Shown here in pieces: positions 43,984 to 53,572 of a stretch of DNA of 64,000 nucleotides. Under the pieces are notes generated by a model. The model saw nothing but the letters and a program-made list of their open reading frames with translations. It was not told the origin of the DNA and searched no databases. Positions within the stretch are counted from its first letter, which is position 1, and each line of letters begins with the position of its first letter. Made by a program: the position numbers and the translations under genes. The stretch spans positions 62,001-126,000 of the forward strand of contig CABSAN010000001.1 in the NCBI GenBank assembly GCA_902475785.1. The letters run 5' to 3'. This DNA comes from an uncultured Collinsella sp. Its GTDB lineage: Bacteria; Actinomycetota; Coriobacteriia; Coriobacteriales; Coriobacteriaceae.

Positions 43984-45066
43984 TTGTCTTTATCCCATCC
44001 TTTGCCTCGCGAGCTGACGCGCCCCGTGTATGTGGGCGGCGTGCAGATCGGTGGCGGCGCGCCGGTGGTGGTCCAATCCATGACCTGCACCGATACCGCT
44101 GATGCCCAGGCAACGCTTGCGCAAGTGCGCGCGTTGGCGCAGGCTGGCTGCGATATCGTGCGCGTGAGCGTGCCTACCGAGGCCGCGCTTGAGGGTTTCC
44201 GCACCATCTGCGCCGAGTCTCCGGTGCCGATTGTCGCCGATATCCACTTTAACCATAAGCTCGCCATTGGTGCCGTTGAGGCCGGTGCTGCCAAGCTGCG
44301 CATCAATCCCGGCAATATCGGCGATTGGGCCAAGGTTGACGCGGTGATCGATGCTGCGGGTGCCGCGGGCTGCGCAATTCGTATCGGCGTCAATGCCGGT
44401 TCGCTTGAGCAGGATATCGCCGAGCGCGACGACCTCACGCAGCCCGAAAAGCTCGTGATGTCGAGCGAGCGTTTCGTCAAGCATTTTGAAGACCGCGGCT
44501 TTACGAACATTGTGCTTTCGGCCAAGGCCCATAGCGTGCAAACGACGCTCGATACTTATCGAGCCCTGTCGCGTGAGATTCCCCACGTTCCGCTTCACCT
44601 GGGCGTAACCGAGGCGGGTACCAAGCTGCAGGGCACTATCAAGAGCTCGGTGGGCCTTGGTATCCTGCTGTCTGAGGGTATCGGTGACACCATGCGCGTC
44701 TCGCTCACGGCCGATCCGGTCGAGGAGCCGCCGGTCACCTGGGGCATTTTGCAGTCGCTGGGCCTGCGTCGCCGCGGTCCCGAGATTGTCTCGTGCCCCA
44801 CGTGCGCCCGCTGTCAGGTTAACCTGATTGCAATCGCCGAGGAAGTAACCGAGCGGCTTAAGAACTATTCCGCGCCGCTTTCGATTGCCGTCATGGGATG
44901 TGCCGTTAATGGCCCCGGTGAGGCTTCTGATGCCGACCTGGGCGTTGCTTGCGGACGTGGTCAGGCTCTGCTCTTTTCGCATGGCCAGATCATTGGTAAA
45001 GTAGCTGAGGACCAAATTGTCGACGCGCTTATGGCCGAGGTCGACAAGCTTATTGAGGAGAAATAA
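43984..45066 (+). CDS. ispG: 4-hydroxy-3-methylbut-2-en-1-yl diphosphate synthase (IspG)
   Basis: 360 residues. [4Fe-4S] enzyme of the MEP pathway. Barrel start VVVQSMTCTDTADAQATLAQV, GVTEAGTKLQGTIKSSVGLG, and cluster cysteines in SCPTCARCQ and MGCAVNGPGEA. TTG 43984 is chosen with AGGGGAG 8 nt upstream. proS follows with no gap. Confidence 0.96.
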   Translation: MSLSHPLPRELTRPVYVGGVQIGGGAPVVVQSMTCTDTADAQATLAQVRALAQAGCDIVRVSVPTEAALEGFRTICAESPVPIVADIHFNHKLAIGAVEAGAAKLRINPGNIGDWAKVDAVIDAAGAAGCAIRIGVNAGSLEQDIAERDDLTQPEKLVMSSERFVKHFEDRGFTNIVLSAKAHSVQTTLDTYRALSREIPHVPLHLGVTEAGTKLQGTIKSSVGLGILLSEGIGDTMRVSLTADPVEEPPVTWGILQSLGLRRRGPEIVSCPTCARCQVNLIAIAEEVTERLKNYSAPLSIAVMGCAVNGPGEASDADLGVACGRGQALLFSHGQIIGKVAEDQIVDALMAEVDKLIEEK

Positions 45067-46788
<1,722 letters not shown>

Positions 46789-46817
46789 TCTGCGATTTCG
46801 CTTGTAGTTCGATATAC

Positions 46818-46868
46818 GGGACGGCCCCGCATTTCTCCAGATAGGGGAGATGCGGGGCCGTCCTTTTA
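46818..46868 (+). terminator. Intrinsic terminator after proS
   Basis: GGACGGCCCCGCAT..CTCC pairs with GGGAGATGCGGGGCCGTCC, then TTTTATCTT. Confidence 0.9.
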
Positions 46869-46888
46869 TCTTCTCGACGTACTCAATC

Positions 46889-46934
46889 GCTAAAAGGAAA
46901 CCCCACAGCCCATGCGAGCTGCGGGGTTTCCTTT
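46889..46934 (-). terminator. Terminator of the adhE-kinase unit (- strand)
   Basis: AAAGGAAACCCC.CAGC pairs with GCTG.GGGGTTTCCTTT across an 8-nt loop. Read on the - strand it ends in TTTTAG. Confidence 0.75.
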
Positions 46935-46966
46935 GTGCCTCCGATGCGAAATAAATCGCTCAGATA

Positions 46967-47731
46967 TTACTGATAATCGACGACGTCGATCCAGTTCTTA
47001 AGGAACTCATCGTTCACGTTGCGCTTACGAGCGAGCTCGGAAGCGGCGACGATGCTCGTCCACTGACGCACGACCTGCATGGGCATGTCGGCGCGGTCGC
47101 AGTAGAGCTCCAGGTAGGCCTCGGCCTGGTCCTTGCTGTTGAGAGCAAAGAGCAGGTAGGTGGTGGCAACGTCGGCAGCAGGGGAGCCCTGGGTTGCGTG
47201 TGCCCAGTCGCACACATAGAGCTGGCCGTCGTCGCCGACGATGACGTTGGAGGGGTTGAAGTCGCCGTGGCAGACCTTGAACTCCTTGGTCATGCCGTCC
47301 AGACGCTCCTGAAGGTTGTAGCGCGTGGTGGCATTGAGCTGATCAAGGCTGTCGATCATGCGGGCGAACTTGTCGCGCTGACGGTTGAGCAGCGGGGAGG
47401 TGTAGCCGTGGATCTCGATCTGGAGGTCAACGAACATCTCGAGGTACTCACCAAAGCGCTGGGGCTCGGCAGTCATCTTCTCGGCAAGGGTGGTGCCCGG
47501 AACCTTCTCGGTCACGAGCGCCCAGCCGTTGGCGTTCTCGAGCTGAGAAACCTCGAGAGCCTTGGGGCTGCGGATGCCGCACTCATTGATGCGGGCAAGA
47601 TTCAAAGCCTCGTTGAACACGTCGGAGACGGGCTTGGTCTCGTTAAAGACCTTGACGATCTTGTCGCCCAGGTCGTAAACGACCTTGTTGCCACGGCGGA
47701 CGAGCTCGGTCTTGGAATCGGGTAGCAGCAT
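46967..47731 (-). CDS. APH/choline-kinase-like phosphotransferase
   Basis: 254 residues. Protein-kinase-like small-molecule kinase fold: KVVYDLGDKIVKVFNE (nucleotide-binding Lys, ~16-31), VTEKVPGTTLAEKM (hinge), catalytic VCHGDFNPSNVIVGDDG (~153-170) and metal Asp in LYVCDWAHATQGSPAADVA. Substrate unknown; the family includes aminoglycoside, choline, homoserine and fructosamine kinases. No sign of a resistance cassette (no IS or integron). Lies 88 nt downstream of adhE and probably shares its transcript. GAAAGGA lies 6-7 nt before the ATG. Confidence 0.8.
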   Translation of the reverse strand: MLLPDSKTELVRRGNKVVYDLGDKIVKVFNETKPVSDVFNEALNLARINECGIRSPKALEVSQLENANGWALVTEKVPGTTLAEKMTAEPQRFGEYLEMFVDLQIEIHGYTSPLLNRQRDKFARMIDSLDQLNATTRYNLQERLDGMTKEFKVCHGDFNPSNVIVGDDGQLYVCDWAHATQGSPAADVATTYLLFALNSKDQAEAYLELYCDRADMPMQVVRQWTSIVAASELARKRNVNDEFLKNWIDVVDYQ

Positions 47732-47763
47732 GGTTGCATCCTTTCAACGATGCGATAGAAGCG

Positions 47764-47802
47764 ACGGCGGGGGTGTGTGAAACACCCGTGCACCCCCGCC
47801 GT
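47764..47802 (-). promoter_or_regulatory. Stable hairpin between adhE and the kinase gene
   Basis: ACGGCGGGGGTG and CACCCCCGCCGT form a perfect 12-bp stem with a 15-nt loop. No T-run follows on the - strand, so it more likely marks mRNA processing or 3'-end protection of adhE than full termination. Confidence 0.6.
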
Positions 47803-47819
47803 TAAAAACCGTGCTAAAA

Positions 47820-50468
47820 CTAGCAGACGGCGTAGTCCTGAGGCTCGCGGCCGTAGTAGGCGTCCAGGTAGAGCTCCTTGATCTCGCTCATGAGCGGGTA
47901 GCGCGGGTTAGCGCCGGTGCACTGGTCGTTGAATGCCTGCTCGGTCATCTCGTCGAGGGTGTCGAGGAAGTACTGCTCGTCAACACCGTAGTCGGCGATG
48001 GTCTTCTTGACGCCGATGAAGTCCTTGAGCTCCTCGAGCTTCGTGATGAAGTTCTCGAAGACCTCCTTGTCGTCCTTGCCCTCGATGCCGCAGTACTTGG
48101 CCATCTCGGCGTAGTTGTGCAGCGCGTTGGGGTAAGGATACTGGGAGAAGGTGCCCATCTTGACGGGGGCCTCGGCGGCGTTGTAGCGCATGACGCGAGT
48201 CAGGATGACGGCGTTGGCGAGGCCGTGGGGCAGGTGATGGAAGGCGCCGAGCTTGTGGGCCATGGAGTGGTTGAGGCCCAGGAAGGCGTTGGCGAAGGCC
48301 ATACCGGCCATGCAGGAGGCGTTGTGCATCTCCTCGCGGGCATGCGGATCTTTGGCGCCGTTCGTGAAGCTGGAGGGCAGGTTCTCAAAGACGAGCTTAG
48401 CAGCGCGCTCGGAGAGGCCCTTGGTGTAGTCGGAAGCCATGATGGAGACGTAGGACTCGATGGCGTGGGTCATGACGTCGATGCCGGAGGCAGCGGTCAG
48501 GCCGCGCGGGGCGGTCATGCAGTTGTCGGCGTCGACGATAGCCATGTTGGGGAGCAGCGCGTAGTCGGCGAGCGGCCACTTGATGCCGGTCTCCTTGTCG
48601 GTGATGATGGCGAACGGCGTGCACTCGGAGCCGGTACCCGAAGAGGTCGGGACGGCGACGAAGTAGGCCTTCTTGCCCATCTCGGGGAAGGTGAAGATAC
48701 GCTTGCGGATGTCCATGAAGTCCATGGCCATGTCCTCAAACTTGCACTCAGGGTGCTCGTACATCATCCACATGATCTTGCCGGCGTCCATAGCGGAGCC
48801 ACCGCCGACGGCGATGATGACGTCCGGCTCAAAGAGAGCCATCTGCTTGGCGCCGCGACGTGCGCACTGCAGCGACGGATCGGGCTCGACGTCGTAGAAG
48901 CAGTCGTGGGCGATGCCCATCTCGTCGAGCTTGGCCTCGATGGCGCGGGTGTTGCCATTCTTGAAGAGGAACTGGTCGGTGACGATGAAGGCACGCTTCT
49001 TGCCCATGACGTTGCCCAGCTCGTCGAGGGCGACGGGCGTGGAACCCTTCTTGAAGTAGACCTTCTCGGGAGCGCGGAACCACAGCATGTTCTCACGGCG
49101 CTCGGCCACAGTCTTAACGTTGATCAAGTGCTTCACCCCAACGTTCTCGGAGACGGAGTTGCCGCCCCAGGAGCCGCAGCCCAGGGTCAGAGACGGCTTC
49201 ATGCCAAAGTTGTACAGGTCACCGATGCCGCCGTGCGAGGACGGGGTGTTGATGACGATACGGCAGGCCTTCATGACGTGCTCGAACAGGCTGATCTTCT
49301 CGGCCTGAGCGGGGTGCACGTACAGAGAGGCGGTGTGGCCCGGGCCACCGGCGAGCACCAGGTGCTCGGCCTTGTCGACGGCCTCCTGGAAGTCCTTGGC
49401 GTGGTACATGGCCAGGACCGGGGAGAGCTTCTCGTGGGAGAACTCCTCCTTGGCGGGGTCGGTGGAGGTGACCTCGGCGATCAGGATCTTGGTCTTGGCG
49501 GGAACCTCGATGCCGGCGAGCTCGGCGATCTTGGCAGCGGCCATGCCGGGGATGCGGTGATCGAGAGCGCCGTTCTTGAACATGGCGGCACGCAGGGCCT
49601 CCATCTCGGCACCCTGCTTGACGAAGTAGCAGCCGCGCTTCTGGAACTCGGCCTTAACCTGGTCATAGATGGTGTCGATGACGGTCACGGACTGCTCGGA
49701 AGCGCAGATCATGCCGTTGTCGAAGGTCTTGGAGTGAATGATGGAGTTGACGGCGAGCAGCACGTCGGCGGTGTCGTCGATGACGACCGGGGTGTTACCG
49801 GCGCCAACGCCCAGGGCGGGCTTGCCCGAGGAGTAAGCGGCCTTGACCATGCCCGGGCCACCGGTGGCGAGGATGATGTCGACGTCGCGCATGACCATGT
49901 TGGTCAGCTCGATGGAGGGGACATCGACCCAGCCGATGATGCCCTCGGGGGCGCCGGCCTTGACGGCGGCGTCAAGCACGAGCTTGGCGGCGGCGATGGT
50001 GCACTTGGCGGCAGCCGGGTGCGGGGAGATGATGATGGCGTTGCGGGTCTTCAGGCAGATCAGCGTCTTGAAGATCGCGGTGGAGGTGGGGTTGGTCGTC
50101 GGGATGACGGCGCCCACGATGCCGATGGGCTCGGCGATCTTGGTGATGCCGTAAGCCTCGTCGCGCTCCAGGACACCACAGGTCTTGGTGTTCTTGTAAG
50201 CGTTGTAGATGTACTCTGCGGCGTAGTGGTTCTTGATGACCTTGTCCTCAAGAACGCCGCGGCCGGTCTCCTCGATGGCCATCTTCGCCAACGGGATACG
50301 AGCCTTGTTGGCGGCCATGGCGGCCTCATAGAAGATCTTGTCGACCTGCTCCTGCGTGTACGTAGCAAAAAGCGCCTGGGCCTCTCGCATCTGAGCGAGC
50401 TTGGCCTCAAGCGCCTCTACGTTGTCCACAATTGCGGGAGTAGTGTTTTCCGGTGACTTTTTCACCAT
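47820..50468 (-). CDS. adhE: Bifunctional acetaldehyde-CoA/alcohol dehydrogenase AdhE
   Basis: 882 residues, full length. Reduces acetyl-CoA to acetaldehyde and then ethanol, regenerating two NAD+. N-terminal ALDH half with PTTNPTSTAIFK, GPGMVKAAYSSGKPALGVGAGN and the catalytic Cys in FDNGMICASEQSV. C-terminal Fe-ADH half with GGGSAMDAGK (NAD), SSGTGSECTPFAI and the iron ligands in NHSMAHKLGAFHHLPHGLANA. AAGGAG precedes the ATG. Probably forms spirosome filaments, as in other bacteria. Upstream inverted repeat suggests control by a repressor. Confidence 0.97.
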   Translation of the reverse strand: MVKKSPENTTPAIVDNVEALEAKLAQMREAQALFATYTQEQVDKIFYEAAMAANKARIPLAKMAIEETGRGVLEDKVIKNHYAAEYIYNAYKNTKTCGVLERDEAYGITKIAEPIGIVGAVIPTTNPTSTAIFKTLICLKTRNAIIISPHPAAAKCTIAAAKLVLDAAVKAGAPEGIIGWVDVPSIELTNMVMRDVDIILATGGPGMVKAAYSSGKPALGVGAGNTPVVIDDTADVLLAVNSIIHSKTFDNGMICASEQSVTVIDTIYDQVKAEFQKRGCYFVKQGAEMEALRAAMFKNGALDHRIPGMAAAKIAELAGIEVPAKTKILIAEVTSTDPAKEEFSHEKLSPVLAMYHAKDFQEAVDKAEHLVLAGGPGHTASLYVHPAQAEKISLFEHVMKACRIVINTPSSHGGIGDLYNFGMKPSLTLGCGSWGGNSVSENVGVKHLINVKTVAERRENMLWFRAPEKVYFKKGSTPVALDELGNVMGKKRAFIVTDQFLFKNGNTRAIEAKLDEMGIAHDCFYDVEPDPSLQCARRGAKQMALFEPDVIIAVGGGSAMDAGKIMWMMYEHPECKFEDMAMDFMDIRKRIFTFPEMGKKAYFVAVPTSSGTGSECTPFAIITDKETGIKWPLADYALLPNMAIVDADNCMTAPRGLTAASGIDVMTHAIESYVSIMASDYTKGLSERAAKLVFENLPSSFTNGAKDPHAREEMHNASCMAGMAFANAFLGLNHSMAHKLGAFHHLPHGLANAVILTRVMRYNAAEAPVKMGTFSQYPYPNALHNYAEMAKYCGIEGKDDKEVFENFITKLEELKDFIGVKKTIADYGVDEQYFLDTLDEMTEQAFNDQCTGANPRYPLMSEIKELYLDAYYGREPQDYAVC

Positions 50469-50560
50469 TTGTGTCTCCTTGCGATCGGAGATTTACCCTA
50501 CGCCTTGCATGATAGCAAGAAATTATTCGGCGAACGGTAAGATTCCTCTAAAAGGCACAC

Positions 50561-50590
50561 TAAAACGCTTCAATAAAATGAATCGTTTTA
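50561..50590. promoter_or_regulatory. Inverted repeat upstream of adhE, candidate operator
   Basis: TAAAACGCTTCA, 6-nt ATAAAA, TGAATCGTTTTA: 11 of 12 bases are symmetric. About 95 nt before the adhE start and upstream of a possible extended -10 (TGCTATCAT on the - strand). It does not match the TTGTGAA-type Rex site. Confidence 0.55.
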
Positions 50591-50619
50591 ACTAAAACTA
50601 TCTGCCTGCTGCATCGCCC

Positions 50620-50648
50620 CACTCATTGGGGACAGGCTTACATGAGTG
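50620..50648. repeat. REP-like palindrome, family B, copy 1
   Basis: 29 bp bounded by CACTCAT and ATGAGTG with core TGGGGACAGGC. Lies between the adhE promoter region and the second RAYT gene. Confidence 0.75.
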
Positions 50649-50652
50649 CTTT

Positions 50653-50671
50653 CACTCATTTGGGACAGACA
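50653..50671. repeat. REP-like palindrome, family B, copy 2 (partial)
   Basis: CACTCATTTGGGACAGAC matches the first half of copy 1, which ends 4 nt away; the closing half is missing. Confidence 0.55.
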
Positions 50672-50799
50672 TCGTTTTGCCATTTTGCCGTTCTGGACCT
50701 GTTTTTGCCGCTCATTGGATATAAATAGGTCACAGGCTCAGCATTTCGCGTTCCTTCTCTCCTTTTAGGTGTTGCCTGTTCAGTTTGAAAGGAGAGATT

Positions 50800-51390
50800 A
50801 TGCCCCGATGCGCCCGCGCCGTTTCGCTCACCGGCTATTACCACGTCTTTGACCGTGGCAACTCCAAGCAGATTATTTTTGAAGATGACTCTGACCGATA
50901 TCGTTTCTTATCGGACATCTCGGACAGGTTTGCACGCCATAAAGTGGCAGTGTTGGCTTGGTGCCTTATGGACAACCACTTCCATTTGATGGTTGATGAC
51001 CCATATGACAACCTTTCAAAGGCAATGCAGTGCGCACTGACGGCGTATGCTAAGTATTTCAATGGGAAAACGGGAAGAACGGGCCATCTGTTTGACAATC
51101 GCTATTCGCGTGTTGCGGTTGAGTCAGACACGCAGGCGGTACAGCTGCTCGATTATATTCATCTTAATCCTGTGAAAGGCGCGCTCGACTCGCTCGAGGC
51201 GTATCGTTGGTCAAGCTACAAGGCATACCAGCTGGGCTACGATCCCTTTGACATCTGCAAACACTCATGTAAGTCTGTCCCCAAAGAGTGCGAGTGCAAA
51301 AAGGCGCCCTCCGTTGGGGAGGACGCCTTTGGTAAGTTCTATGTGAACGCGAGGTCTTTGACCCGGAGAGTCCGAGGTACTTGTTGGTAA
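50800..51390 (+). CDS. REP-associated tyrosine transposase (RAYT), copy 2, C-terminally eroded
   Basis: 196 residues. Starts MPRCARAVSLTGYYHVFDRGN; histidine pair in LMDNHFHLMVDDP, Tyr in TAYAKYFNGKTGRTGH, then YIHLNPVKGALDSLEAYRWSSYKAY. The match to RAYT copy 1 stops near residue 152. From there the frame runs through a family B palindrome (51262-51290), then through the rpmB terminator (51298-51330), and ends in a non-homologous tail. The ~70-residue C-terminal domain of copy 1 is thus missing. ATG 50800 with AAAGGA upstream. Likely a relic, though the catalytic core is intact. Confidence 0.82.
   Translation: MPRCARAVSLTGYYHVFDRGNSKQIIFEDDSDRYRFLSDISDRFARHKVAVLAWCLMDNHFHLMVDDPYDNLSKAMQCALTAYAKYFNGKTGRTGHLFDNRYSRVAVESDTQAVQLLDYIHLNPVKGALDSLEAYRWSSYKAYQLGYDPFDICKHSCKSVPKECECKKAPSVGEDAFGKFYVNARSLTRRVRGTCW
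51262..51290. repeat. REP-like palindrome, family B, copy 3 (inside RAYT 2 frame)
   Basis: Inverse orientation of copy 1, 27 of 29 bases identical. Begins CACTCATGTAAG, core CTGTCCCCA. Translated as part of the RAYT copy 2 C-terminus. Confidence 0.75.
51298..51330 (-). terminator. Intrinsic terminator of rpmB (- strand)
   Basis: On the - strand AAAGGCGTCCTCC pairs with GGAGGGCGCCTTT across CCAAC, ending TTTTT. Confidence 0.8.
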
Positions 51391-51398
51391 GACCTTAT

Positions 51399-51587
51399 TT
51401 AGGAGCGCGCAACCTTGCCGGACTTGAGGCAGGTGGAGCAAACGTTCATCTTGCGACGGTGACCATCGACGACGACGTAGACGCGCTGGATGTTGGGGCG
51501 GAACTTACGGTTGGTGACGCGGTGAGAGTGGCTGATGGAGCGACCGGCAACGGGGTGCTTACCGCAAACTTCGCAAACTTTGGACAT
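51399..51587 (-). CDS. rpmB: 50S ribosomal protein L28 (zinc form)
   Basis: 62 residues: MSKVCEVCGKHPVAGRSISHSHRVTNRKFRPNIQ style core. CEVC and CSTC pairs make it the zinc-binding C+ paralogue. ATG at 51587 is set by the core and by AAGGAGGG on the - strand; an upstream in-frame ATG at 51635 adds unconserved residues. Confidence 0.96.
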   Translation of the reverse strand: MSKVCEVCGKHPVAGRSISHSHRVTNRKFRPNIQRVYVVVDGHRRKMNVCSTCLKSGKVARS

Positions 51588-51890
51588 AACTGACCCTCCT
51601 TGGGCGACAAACGAACATGTCGCGTTAACAAACAAGCCTGAACTATAGCACAGAAGCAGCTCCCTGTGCGCAATCTACACAGAGATATTCCTCTTTTGGC
51701 GATAGTGCCCACGCTACGGCCCTGGACGTAGATCCGATTTGCGTGCAGCAGAGGGGATTATGCCAGCTCGAATCAAGGTTTTCAAGCTCGTCCCACAAAT
51801 ATATATAGGTTTATGGAGTGTTGGGCTCCGTTTACGGATTGCTCTGTATTTATGCTCGCAATTAAGCTCGAGGTTGGCTACACTATCCAG
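51588..51890. promoter_or_regulatory. Divergent intergenic region between rpmB and pyrR leader
   Basis: ~300 nt with no gene. On the - strand a TGCTATAGT extended -10 near 51645 probably serves rpmB. On the + strand a TACACT near 51880 may be the -10 of the pyr operon. An AT-rich patch (CACAAATATATATAGG) lies near 51795. Nothing else was recognised. Confidence 0.4.
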
Positions 51891-51910
51891 TGACCATTAA
51901 AGGGGTACGA

Positions 51911-52017
51911 GATACCCACATGGAATTACATTGCTGCCAAAGAGCAGCCCTTCCTGTGGGTGTCTGGTCCGCTTTGAGCGGTCGGGCATCTATTTTTTTG
52001 ACTGTGTCAGCAGTCAA
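51911..52017 (+). promoter_or_regulatory. pyr operon leader: candidate PyrR attenuator
   Basis: GATACCCACA (51911-51920) pairs with TGTGGGTGTC (51955-51964), enclosing an inner GCTGC/GCAGC hairpin. It is followed by a GTCCGCT/AGCGG stem-loop and a run of seven T (51993-51999). The first stem shares TGTC with the terminator side, so the two can compete. A third hairpin, TTGACTG/CAGTCAA, ends just before the pyrR ribosome site. The classical PyrR loop consensus was not recognised. Confidence 0.55.
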
Positions 52018-52038
52018 GACATGTGAGGAAGGAGATCG

Positions 52039-52623
52039 ATGGGCACGACTTCCCCCAAGGCGGTCATCATGGACGAGACCGCCGTCAATCGAGCGATGAC
52101 CCGCATCGCGCACGAGATTCTCGAGCGCAACGAGGGCTGTGAAGACCTCGCTCTGGTCGGTATCGTCACGCGCGGCGACCTTCTGGCAAAGAAGCTCGCC
52201 GAGGAGATCAAGGAGATCGAGGGCGTCGACGTTCCGCTCGGCAGCCTGGACATCAGCTTCTACCGCGATGACTATGCGACCAATTTCGCTCCCGCGATCC
52301 ACGCTACCAACATTCCCTTCAGCGTCGACGGCAAGCGCGTCGTGCTGGTGGACGACATCCTGTATACGGGCCGTACCATCCGCGCCGCTCTCGACGCCGT
52401 CATGGACCTGGGCCGTCCGAGCCGCATTGAGCTGGCAGTCCTCGTTGACCGCGGCCACCGCGAGCTCCCCATCTCGCCGGACTTTGTCGGCAAGAACGTT
52501 CCCTCGTCGCATGAGGAGAACGTGCACCTATATATGAAGGAAGTCGACGGCCACACCGCTGTCGAGATTAATGACGTCGCGCCGGGTTCCCACGTGGGCT
52601 CCGCGCCGCTGGGAGGTGAGTAG
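52039..52623 (+). CDS. pyrR: PyrR, pyrimidine operon regulator / uracil phosphoribosyltransferase
   Basis: 194 residues. PRPP-binding motif VVLVDDILYTGRTIRAALDA (~98-117), plus LVGIVTRGDLLAKKLAEEI. PyrR binds pyr mRNA when UMP is high, promoting termination or blocking translation depending on species. AAGGAG precedes the ATG. First gene of a six-gene operon. Confidence 0.95.
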   Translation: MGTTSPKAVIMDETAVNRAMTRIAHEILERNEGCEDLALVGIVTRGDLLAKKLAEEIKEIEGVDVPLGSLDISFYRDDYATNFAPAIHATNIPFSVDGKRVVLVDDILYTGRTIRAALDAVMDLGRPSRIELAVLVDRGHRELPISPDFVGKNVPSSHEENVHLYMKEVDGHTAVEINDVAPGSHVGSAPLGGE

Positions 52624-52627
52624 TACC

Positions 52628-53572
52628 GTGGCGTTCAACCATAAGCACCTGATCGACATTACCGAGTACTCCGAAGAGGACATCAAGCTCATCCTCGAGA
52701 CCGCCAAGGCGTTCTCCGAGGTCAACGAGCGTGCCATCAAGAAGGTCCCCACGCTCAAGGGCAAGACCATCGTCAACATGTTCAACGAGCCCTCGACGCG
52801 CACCCGCAGCTCCTTCGAGCTCGCCGAGAAGCGTCTTTCGGCCGACAGCCTTAACTTTGGCGGCTCCTCGACCTCCACGGTCAAGGGCGAGAGCCTCGTC
52901 GACACCGTCGAGACCCTCAACGCCTATAAGATCGACTGCATCGTCGTGCGCGACAAGCACGCCGGCGCTCCCTACATCGTCACGCAGAACTCGCCCGCAA
53001 GCGTCATCTGCGCCGGCGACGGCAAGCACAACCATCCCACGCAGGCCCTGCTCGACCTGTACACCATCTGGGAGCACAAGGGTGACTTCCACGGTCAGAA
53101 GGTCGCCGTCGTCGGCGATATCGCCCACTCCCGCGTTTGCGGCTCGCTGATCCCCGCCCTTAAGATCATGGGCTGCGAGACCTACGCCGTCGCCCCCGGC
53201 ACGCTGCTGCCGCCGTCGCCCGAGGTCTTGGGCTGCGACCACGTGACGAGCGACCTTGATTCCGTCCTGCCCGAGCTGGACGTCGTCTACATGCTGCGCG
53301 TGCAGCAGGAGCGTCTCGAGGGTGCTCCGTTCCCGACCATTCGCGAGTACCACAAGCTCTTCGGCCTGACCAAGGACCGCGAGAAGCTCATGAAGCCCGA
53401 TGCGATCATCTGCCACCCGGGCCCCATCAACCGCGGCGTCGAGTTCGACTCCTATATGGCCGACCACCCGCAACGCTCCGTCATCCTGGAGCAGGTCTAC
53501 GCCGGTATCTGCGTGCGTATGGCTATCCTGTATCTGCTGCTTGGAGGTGCCGATAATGGCCTTGCTTCTTAA
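52628..53572 (+). CDS. pyrB: Aspartate carbamoyltransferase catalytic subunit
   Basis: 314 residues. Carbamoyl-phosphate motif FNEPSTRTRSSFELAEKRL (~52-70) and HPTQALLDLYTIWEH. GTG 52628 is preceded by GGGAGGTGAG. No regulatory pyrI gene follows, so it is the unregulated homotrimer type. Overlaps pyrC by 17 nt. Confidence 0.97.
   Translation: MAFNHKHLIDITEYSEEDIKLILETAKAFSEVNERAIKKVPTLKGKTIVNMFNEPSTRTRSSFELAEKRLSADSLNFGGSSTSTVKGESLVDTVETLNAYKIDCIVVRDKHAGAPYIVTQNSPASVICAGDGKHNHPTQALLDLYTIWEHKGDFHGQKVAVVGDIAHSRVCGSLIPALKIMGCETYAVAPGTLLPPSPEVLGCDHVTSDLDSVLPELDVVYMLRVQQERLEGAPFPTIREYHKLFGLTKDREKLMKPDAIICHPGPINRGVEFDSYMADHPQRSVILEQVYAGICVRMAILYLLLGGADNGLAS

Noticed and set aside
46967..47731. Aminoglycoside resistance gene
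   Set aside because: The fold fits the APH superfamily, but there is no mobile context and the superfamily is broad; resistance cannot be claimed.
47811..50456. 881-residue open frame on the + strand opposite adhE
   Set aside because: Low-complexity Gly/Val/Leu/Asp composition typical of antisense shadow; adhE itself is full length with all motifs.
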